Shown here in pieces: positions 14,235 through 18,731 of a stretch of 18,731 nt of DNA (positions are counted from its first letter, which is position 1; the number at the start of each line of letters is the position of its first letter). A program made the position numbers and the translations under genes. Location: contig DVNG01000103.1 in assembly GCA_018714545.1 (NCBI GenBank), positions 1 through 18,731 of the forward strand, written 5' to 3'. The notes beneath the pieces are model-generated. The model was not told where the DNA came from. It made no database searches and saw only the letters and a list, made by a program, of their open reading frames with translations. This DNA comes from Limousia pullorum (lineage in GTDB: Bacteria > Bacillota > Clostridia > Oscillospirales > Acutalibacteraceae).

Positions 14235-15044
14235 ATGCTTATTTGTCCTCTGTGCGGGGAAAAACTTGTTCAAAATGGAAAATCCTATATCTGTACAAAC
14301 AGACATTGTTTTGATATGGCACGTCAGGGGTATGTGAATTTGCTTCCTGTTCAAAATAAACATTCTCTCCACCCGGGAGATACAAAGGAAATGCTTATGG
14401 CAAGGAGAAGATTTTTGGAAACAGGAAAATATCTTCCCATTTGCCGGGCGGTGAGAGAAACTGCAAAAGAGTTTTGCAAAAATGAAAATCCGTTGATTGT
14501 TGATGTGGGCTGCGGCGAGGGCTATTACACAAGAGCATTGGCTAATAGCTTTGAGAACAGCCGCACTGTTGGCATAGATATAGCCAAAGACGGTGTGAAA
14601 ATGGCTTGCTCAAGGGGAAAGGACATAACATGGGCGGTTGCCACCGCTTCACTTTTGCCTGTGGAGAGCGGCAGTGCTGATATTGTTACGGCTATGTTTT
14701 CCCTTTTTATGGACGGAGAATACAGCAGAATTTTAAAAAGAGGCGGAATAGCCATAGAGGTAAACGCCGCTACAGAACATCTTATGGAGATGAAAGAGGT
14801 TATTTACGATGAGGTTTTCCCTAAGGATAAAAAGCCCTCAAGCCATGATGAAACACTTTTTAAAAGGCTTTACAGTCAAAAGCACAGCTTTAAATTTCAT
14901 GTTAACAATGAAGAGCTTAAAGATTTGCTTTATATGACTCCTCACCTCAACAGAATAAAGGAAGAAAATAAAAATAAGCTTTTACAGCTTGAGGGTATGG
15001 AGCTTACCGCCGCATTCTGGGTTTCTGCCGATATGCGATTGTAA
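14235..15044 (+). CDS. rlmA: 23S rRNA (guanine-N1)-methyltransferase, RlmA family
   Basis: A 269-residue methyltransferase, the same length as E. coli RlmA, which uses S-adenosylmethionine to methylate a guanine in 23S rRNA helix 35. Members from Gram-positive bacteria usually target G748 and those from Gram-negative bacteria G745. The N-terminal zinc site is C4, C7, C20 and H24 (CPLCG then ICTNRHCFDMARQGYVNLL), in the same spacing as E. coli. GDTKEMLMARRRFLE follows, and the SAM-binding motif is VDVGCGEGYY (89-98). AAGGGG at 14221-14226 supports the ATG at 14235; an upstream TTG at 14193 has no ribosome binding site. The ABC transporter gene starts 28 bases later, so they are probably cotranscribed. 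Confidence 0.92.
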   Translation: MLICPLCGEKLVQNGKSYICTNRHCFDMARQGYVNLLPVQNKHSLHPGDTKEMLMARRRFLETGKYLPICRAVRETAKEFCKNENPLIVDVGCGEGYYTRALANSFENSRTVGIDIAKDGVKMACSRGKDITWAVATASLLPVESGSADIVTAMFSLFMDGEYSRILKRGGIAIEVNAATEHLMEMKEVIYDEVFPKDKKPSSHDETLFKRLYSQKHSFKFHVNNEELKDLLYMTPHLNRIKEENKNKLLQLEGMELTAAFWVSADMRL

Positions 15045-15072
15045 TATATTAACCGATTTAGGAGTGATATAC

Positions 15073-16803
15073 TTGCTTAAAAGATTTTTACCTTACTATA
15101 AGCCCTATTTGGGAATAGTGGTAATTGACCTGCTGTGTGCAGGACTTTCAACTGTGTGCGAGCTTGTTTTTCCGATGATTGTACGTCAGATAACAAATTC
15201 TGCCGCCGCAGGAATTACCGACGCTTTTCTTCCTATGGCAATAAGGCTTGTGGTTATTTACCTGTTTTTGAGAATAGTGGATACTGTAGCCAACTATTAT
15301 ATGGCGTATATAGGCCATGTGATGGGCGTTCGTCTTGAAACGGATATGAGAAGGGATTTGTTTGCCCATTTGGAAAGGCTCTCTTTTTCATTTTATGACA
15401 ATGCAAAAGTTGGTCAGCTCATGTCCAGAATTACCAACGACCTTTTTGACGTTACAGAGTTTTCCCACCACTGCCCCGAGGAATTTTTTATTGCCGGACT
15501 TAAAATAGTTGGTTCCTTTGTAATTCTTGCAGGGGTCAATATTTGGATGACGCTCATTATTTTTGCTTTGCTTCCTTTGATGCTCACAGGTATTATATTT
15601 TTCAGAAGAAACATGAAACGTGGCTTTAAGGAAACACGTGTGCAGACAGCGGAGCTTAACGCCATGATTGAGGACAGTCTTACAGGAATAAGGGTTGTTA
15701 AATCCTTTGCAAACGAGCCTGTAGAGCAGGAAAAGTTTGACAGGGAAAACAATAAGTTCTTAAAAATAAAAAGCTTTGCCTACAGATATATGGCGCTGTT
15801 TCAGGGTTCTACAAGATTTATGGACGGCGTTATGTATGTGGCTGTTATTTTGGTGGGCAGTATTTTTATGGCGAATGGATTTATAAACGGAGCCGATTTG
15901 GTGGCTTATCTTTTGTATATCCAGACCTTGCTCACCACTATCAGAAGAATAGTTGAATTTGCCGAGCAGTTCCAAAAGGGTACAACCGGTATAGAAAGAT
16001 TTTTTGAAATAATGGATGAGCCTGTAGCAATAAAGGACAAGGAAAACCCTGTTGTAATGGATAAGGTTGAGGGTGAAATAAAGTTTGAAAACGTAAGCTT
16101 TTCCTATTCCGAAGAGGGTGAAAAGGTTCTCGACAATATAAACATTGATGTGAAAAAAGGCGAGAGCATCGCTTTGGTTGGCCCCTCAGGGGGAGGAAAA
16201 ACCACATTGTGCAGTCTTATACCCAGATTTTACGATGTTACAGACGGCAAAGTTACCCTTGACAGTGTTGATGTAAGGGATATAAGCCTTGATTCCTTGA
16301 GAAAAAATATCGGCGTTGTTCAGCAGGATGTTTACCTTTTCAACGGAACTGTAAGGGAGAATATTGCCTACGGCAAGGAAAACCCCACAGAAGAGGAGAT
16401 TATAACAGCCGCTAAGCTTGCAGGAGCTCACGAGTTTATCCTCGGTTTGTCCGAGGGCTACGACACATATGTGGGCGAAAGAGGAGTAAAGCTTTCCGGA
16501 GGTCAGAAACAGCGTATTTCCATTGCAAGACTGTTTCTTAAAAATCCTCCTGTGCTTATTCTTGACGAAGCCACATCAGCCCTCGACAACGAAAGCGAGC
16601 TTTTAGTTCAGCAGTCCTTGGAAAGACTTGCAAAGGACAGAACCACATTTATAATCGCCCACAGACTTACCACCATAAGAAACGCTGCAAGGATTTTTGT
16701 TCTTACGGAAGAGGGTATAGCCGAAGTGGGAACCCATAAGGAGCTTATGGAGAAAAAGGGAGAGTATTACAAGCTTTACTCTATGTATTCACAGAGAAGC
16801 TAA
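15073..16803 (+). CDS. ABC exporter half-transporter (MsbA/multidrug type)
   Basis: A 576-residue fused membrane-plus-ATPase half-transporter. About six membrane helices fill residues 10-300. The nucleotide-binding domain has Walker A GPSGGGKTT (about 370-378), the Q-loop VVQQDVYLF, signature LSGGQKQR (about 474-481), Walker B VLILDEATSALD (about 494-505) and the H-loop AHRL. All catalytic residues are present, so it probably works as a homodimer, exporting lipid, peptide or drug; the substrate is unknown. The start is taken as the TTG at 15073, with AGGAG at 15060-15064 eight bases upstream; an in-frame GTG at 15064 overlaps that site, and the longer frame to 14989 overlaps rlmA. A kinase gene follows after 13 bases. 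Confidence 0.92.
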   Translation: MLKRFLPYYKPYLGIVVIDLLCAGLSTVCELVFPMIVRQITNSAAAGITDAFLPMAIRLVVIYLFLRIVDTVANYYMAYIGHVMGVRLETDMRRDLFAHLERLSFSFYDNAKVGQLMSRITNDLFDVTEFSHHCPEEFFIAGLKIVGSFVILAGVNIWMTLIIFALLPLMLTGIIFFRRNMKRGFKETRVQTAELNAMIEDSLTGIRVVKSFANEPVEQEKFDRENNKFLKIKSFAYRYMALFQGSTRFMDGVMYVAVILVGSIFMANGFINGADLVAYLLYIQTLLTTIRRIVEFAEQFQKGTTGIERFFEIMDEPVAIKDKENPVVMDKVEGEIKFENVSFSYSEEGEKVLDNINIDVKKGESIALVGPSGGGKTTLCSLIPRFYDVTDGKVTLDSVDVRDISLDSLRKNIGVVQQDVYLFNGTVRENIAYGKENPTEEEIITAAKLAGAHEFILGLSEGYDTYVGERGVKLSGGQKQRISIARLFLKNPPVLILDEATSALDNESELLVQQSLERLAKDRTTFIIAHRLTTIRNAARIFVLTEEGIAEVGTHKELMEKKGEYYKLYSMYSQRS

Positions 16804-16816
16804 AGGAGTTTTATAT

Positions 16817-17320
16817 ATGAAAAATGTTGTAATGGTAGGAATGCCCGGCTCGGGAAAAAGTACAATAGGTGTTATCCTTGCAAAATCTTTGGGTTTTGAT
16901 TTTGTTGACACAGACCTTGTAATCTGCAAAAGAGAGGGCAAAAAGCTTCAGGAAATAATCGATACAGAGGGTTTGGAAAAGTTTCTGGAAATTGAACAGC
17001 AGGTGGGAGAGGAGATTTCTCCCGTAAACTCAGTTGTAGCCACAGGCGGTTCCATGATACTAAGTGATGAAGCTATGAAAAATCTTAAAAAAGACGGTAT
17101 CGTTGTTTATGTTGAAGTTCCTCTAAAAATTTTGAAAAAGAGAATTACCAACATGAAAACCCGTGGTATTGCCTTTAAAAAGGGTGAAACACTTGAGGAT
17201 ATTTTCAGAGTGAGAACACCTCTTTATGAAAAATATGCGGACATAACAATAACAGCGGATGAAAACACCGTTCCTGAGGATTGTGTAAATCAGATAGTTG
17301 AACACATTGAAAAAATGTAA
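16817..17320 (+). CDS. Shikimate-kinase-like P-loop kinase
   Basis: A 167-residue kinase of the shikimate kinase fold. The Walker A motif is GMPGSGKST (8-16), DTD at 31-33 matches the shikimate kinase DSD/DTD motif, ATGGS (75-79) replaces the usual ATGGG, and R133 in RVRTPLYEKYAD matches the conserved C-terminal arginine. The shikimate-binding arginine expected near position 58 (the FR-x-x-E motif) is L57 here, and the lid reads KTRGIAF rather than a canonical RPLL. It is therefore likely to be an AroK relative with altered or uncertain substrate rather than a proven shikimate kinase. AAGGAG eight bases upstream and a 13-base gap from the ABC gene place it at the end of the rlmA operon. No other aro genes are nearby. 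Confidence 0.78.
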   Translation: MKNVVMVGMPGSGKSTIGVILAKSLGFDFVDTDLVICKREGKKLQEIIDTEGLEKFLEIEQQVGEEISPVNSVVATGGSMILSDEAMKNLKKDGIVVYVEVPLKILKKRITNMKTRGIAFKKGETLEDIFRVRTPLYEKYADITITADENTVPEDCVNQIVEHIEKM

Positions 17321-17332
17321 ACACAAAAAATC

Positions 17333-17378
17333 AAACTCCACACGGACTTTTAAATCTGTGTGGAGTTTTAATTTTTAA
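17333..17378. terminator. Bidirectional terminator between convergent genes
   Basis: AAACTCCACACGGA (17333-17346) pairs with TCTGTGTGGAGTTT (17355-17368) with one G-U pair. The plus strand continues TTTTAATTTTT, and the minus strand ends in GATTTTTTG. It serves the kinase gene on the plus strand and the zinc-ribbon gene on the minus strand. Confidence 0.88.
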
Positions 17379-17382
17379 TATA

Positions 17383-17808
17383 TTATTTGTTTTTTCCGCC
17401 GAAGTGGATTTTCTTTTCAAAGGATTCGCCGCAGCGTGGGCAGCGTACCTTGTGTTTGCCGTTTATTCTTTTTACACGAAGCTGGGCTTTACAATACGGG
17501 CATTTTACGTAAACGTGGGTTTTAAACTCTTTGATTTTATTTTTGTTAAGAATAAAGAAATCACGTGTTTTGCCCCAGATTGAAAGGAATTTTCTGTTTT
17601 CTGCTCCTCTTTTGTATATGTTCTTGGAAAGAAACCTGAAAAAGAACAGAACCAAAAATAAAAGCTCAAAAAAATAAATAATAAGGCTTCGGGGAAATAC
17701 GTTGATAAAGGATAACAATAAGCTTGCGATAAGCAGTACATAGTTTAGCTGATCCATCTTGTATCTGCCCTGCATAAACATTGCGAATTTGTATAGGAAA
17801 GACCGCAT
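17383..17808 (-). CDS. Membrane-anchored zinc-ribbon protein, unknown function
   Basis: A 141-residue protein of unknown function. After a basic N terminus there are two membrane helices (about residues 21-37 and 41-60), then a lysine-rich cytoplasmic linker, then a zinc ribbon with C103, C106, C123 and C126 (KCPYCKAQL and RCPRCGESF), and a basic tail. The layout suggests a zinc-stabilised cytoplasmic domain tethered to the membrane; similar short proteins appear in Clostridia, but no role is known to me. GGAG nine bases before the ATG at 17808 supports the start. A strong promoter lies at 17895-17923, and an 8-base inverted repeat in the leader may regulate expression. Confidence 0.75.
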   Translation of the reverse strand: MRSFLYKFAMFMQGRYKMDQLNYVLLIASLLLSFINVFPRSLIIYFFELLFLVLFFFRFLSKNIYKRGAENRKFLSIWGKTRDFFILNKNKIKEFKTHVYVKCPYCKAQLRVKRINGKHKVRCPRCGESFEKKIHFGGKNK

Positions 17809-17839
17809 TGCTTCACACTCCGTATATTATAATAAAAGT

Positions 17840-17862
17840 GACAAGGAACCATCATCCTTGTC
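17840..17862 (-). promoter_or_regulatory. Perfect inverted repeat in the zinc-ribbon gene leader
   Basis: GACAAGGA (17840-17847) and TCCTTGTC (17855-17862) are a perfect 8-base inverted repeat with a 7-base spacer. It lies in the predicted 80-base leader, about 30 bases before the ATG. On the minus strand ACTTTTATTAT follows, so it could be an attenuator, a weak terminator of the upstream Cys-rich gene, or an operator. Confidence 0.5.
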
Positions 17863-17894
17863 TAATGTAATTATCATCAATCAACTGTAGCATA

Positions 17895-17923
17895 ATTATA
17901 ACACATATTGTTTTTACAGACAA
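17895..17923 (-). promoter_or_regulatory. Promoter of the zinc-ribbon gene
   Basis: On the minus strand TTGTCT (17923-17918) and TATAAT (17900-17895) are exactly 17 bases apart, near sigma-A consensus. Confidence 0.78.
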
Positions 17924-17961
17924 TGAAAGAAGTGTGATATTTTTAAGTTTTCACATAAAAT

Positions 17962-18153
17962 TCAGCTTGATTGTTTTGAGTTTCTTGGACAGTTGGGGTC
18001 ATTGCAAGATTTGCATTCATATTTCCAATTTAAATCTGTGCAACATATTAAATAATCGCATTCATCACACATATTAAATATTTCCGTATTGCCTTGACAA
18101 TCATTTCCAAAATTTCCAGGTGTTATCTTAATATTATTTATTTGTATATCCAT
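17962..18153 (-). CDS. Small cysteine-rich protein, unknown function
   Basis: A 63-residue acidic protein with eight cysteines (C19, C29, C32, C37, C38, C47, C50, C55), most in pairs suited to metal binding (CDEC and CKSC). No signal peptide is seen. I do not recognise the family. It could be a small zinc- or iron-binding protein; a Cys-rich peptide precursor modified by a radical SAM enzyme is an alternative, but no such enzyme is in the window. The gene is probably real: AAAGGAGA precedes the ATG by about six bases, and a promoter with 17-base spacing lies upstream. It is transcribed divergently from the XRE-type regulator at 18268. Confidence 0.62.
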   Translation of the reverse strand: MDIQINNIKITPGNFGNDCQGNTEIFNMCDECDYLICCTDLNWKYECKSCNDPNCPRNSKQSS

Positions 18154-18184
18154 TTGGTTCTCCTTTAATAATACATTATGCTTA

Positions 18185-18214
18185 CATTATATAATGCATT
18201 AATCTATTAGTAAA
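18185..18214 (-). promoter_or_regulatory. Promoter of the Cys-rich gene with a palindromic -10
   Basis: On the minus strand TTTACT (18214-18209) and TATAAT (18191-18186) are 17 bases apart. CATTATATAATG (18185-18196) is a perfect 12-base palindrome over the -10 box, a candidate operator for the divergent XRE-type regulator. Confidence 0.62.
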
Positions 18215-18267
18215 GAGAAATAATAAGATATTATCCAATAAATAAATAATATATGGAGAAATGGCTT

Positions 18268-18471
18268 ATGATTAAATTAGATGTTTTGAATTTGCTGGAG
18301 AAAAATGGCAAAACAAAGTACTGGCTTTACAAGCAGCTGGGAATGAGTTATCAGAATTTCAATAAAATGGTGAATAACGAAACAAAATCCATACGCTATG
18401 AAAATATTGAAACACTTTGTCTATTGCTTGAGTGTACGCCCAATGACCTTTTTATTATAACCGAGGATTAA
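18268..18471 (+). CDS. Small Cro/XRE-type helix-turn-helix regulator
   Basis: A 67-residue single-domain DNA-binding protein of the Cro/C1 (XRE) superfamily, like the HTH_26 group. KTKYWLYKQLGMSYQNFNKMV (about 15-35) contains the helix-turn-helix, and the C-terminal IRYENIETLCLLLECTPNDL is the diagnostic last helices. GGAG at 18256-18259 is eight bases before the ATG at 18268. An ATG at 18253 in the same frame has no ribosome binding site. Such proteins often regulate a neighbouring or divergent gene, here the Cys-rich protein. Confidence 0.85.
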   Translation: MIKLDVLNLLEKNGKTKYWLYKQLGMSYQNFNKMVNNETKSIRYENIETLCLLLECTPNDLFIITED

Positions 18472-18500
18472 AAAACAACCGCCGCAAAATGCGACGGTTT
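18470..18500 (-). terminator. Terminator between the XRE gene and the right-edge gene
   Basis: AACCGCCGCA (18477-18486) pairs with TGCGACGGTT (18490-18499) with one mismatch. On the minus strand six Ts follow, ending the right-edge gene. The plus-strand T-run is weak. Confidence 0.75.
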
Positions 18501-18506
18501 GATAAT

Positions 18507-18731
18507 TTAAACCAGATTTCCTTTATGTCTTTCCTTGTAGCCTTTTTTAATTGCTCTCTTTTTGAAATGGCCCACAAGCACCAATACAATAATATATAGC
18601 ACAGCTGTCACAGCGGCGCCTACAAGCATCATTTTTAATGTTTCGTCCAAAAAGCTGTTGATAAATGAATGCAGATAATCCGGCGAAATATTGAGGTTTA
18701 CATATGGCTTTGTGATAAGCAAAAATCCGGG
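18507..18731 (-). CDS. C-terminal fragment of a membrane protein, unknown
   Basis: The minus-strand frame is open to the right edge of the window (reading PGFLLITKPYVNLN at the edge), so this is the last 74 or so residues of a longer gene. An apparent TTG start at 18722 has no ribosome binding site and should not be taken as the real start. One membrane helix (about LKMMLVGAAVTAVLYIIVLV) precedes a lysine-rich cytoplasmic tail (HFKKRAIKKGYKERHKG). The family is not recognisable from this part. A terminator at 18470-18500 follows. Confidence 0.6.
   Translation of the reverse strand, partial: PGFLLITKPYVNLNISPDYLHSFINSFLDETLKMMLVGAAVTAVLYIIVLVLVGHFKKRAIKKGYKERHKGNLV

Noticed and set aside
1..18731. 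CRISPR array, tRNA, rRNA or prophage
   Set aside because: No regularly spaced repeats, cloverleaf-like sequences, rRNA-like stretches or phage structural genes were found on either strand.

Overview
The window looks like a low-GC, anaerobic, endospore-forming Firmicute, most likely class Clostridia and plausibly a gut member of the Oscillospiraceae or a relative. The basis is a sporulation spoIIIA operon, Gram-positive style Shine-Dalgarno sequences and promoters, a HrcA/CIRCE site, rubredoxin, and AT-rich spacers with strong hairpin terminators. No species can be named from the sequence alone. There are no tRNA or rRNA genes, CRISPR arrays, transposases or phage genes.

Plus-strand block 1 (91-4904) holds the distal part of the spoIIIA operon (spoIIIAD, AE, AF, AG, AH). 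These genes encode the mother-cell half of the channel that joins mother cell and forespore. After a hairpin come an Rrf2-family regulator with an IscR-like four-cysteine cluster and cysK (cysteine synthase), a likely two-gene operon for cysteine or Fe-S homeostasis that ends in a strong terminator at 4932-4973. The first 88 bases do not fit this operon. On the minus strand they read like a piece of an unrelated protein, and spoIIIAD has no ribosome binding site, so the left edge may be a misassembly or a recent junction.

The minus-strand block (4990-11953), read right to left, is a GNAT acetyltransferase; then a probable ferritin-htpG-tetR operon driven by a clear sigma-A promoter with a CIRCE element against its -35 box; then ohyA (oleate hydratase) with its own promoter; then a second tetR. 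The two TetR regulators are close paralogues with nearly identical DNA-binding domains and flank ohyA. This suggests a unit that senses and detoxifies unsaturated fatty acids and is tied, through the ferritin/Hsp90 operon, to the heat-shock regulator HrcA. The 353-bp gap between ohyA and the first tetR also carries a plus-strand promoter and a structured leader pointing at the ohyA 3' end.

Plus-strand block 2 (12197-17378) contains pyk (pyruvate kinase), a small rubredoxin gene, and a probable operon of rlmA (23S rRNA guanine methyltransferase), an ABC exporter half-transporter and a non-canonical shikimate-kinase-like P-loop kinase.

The right edge (17383-18731) has small, poorly characterised genes: a membrane-anchored zinc-ribbon protein, an eight-cysteine 63-residue protein divergent from a Cro/XRE-type regulator, and the C-terminal end of a membrane protein that runs off the window. 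The most interesting leads are the CIRCE-controlled ferritin-htpG-tetR operon, the paired TetR regulators around ohyA, the structured plus-strand leader at 6006-6186, a SpoIIIAG that seems to lack the usual insertion in its ring-building domain, and the shikimate-kinase-like protein that lacks substrate-binding residues.
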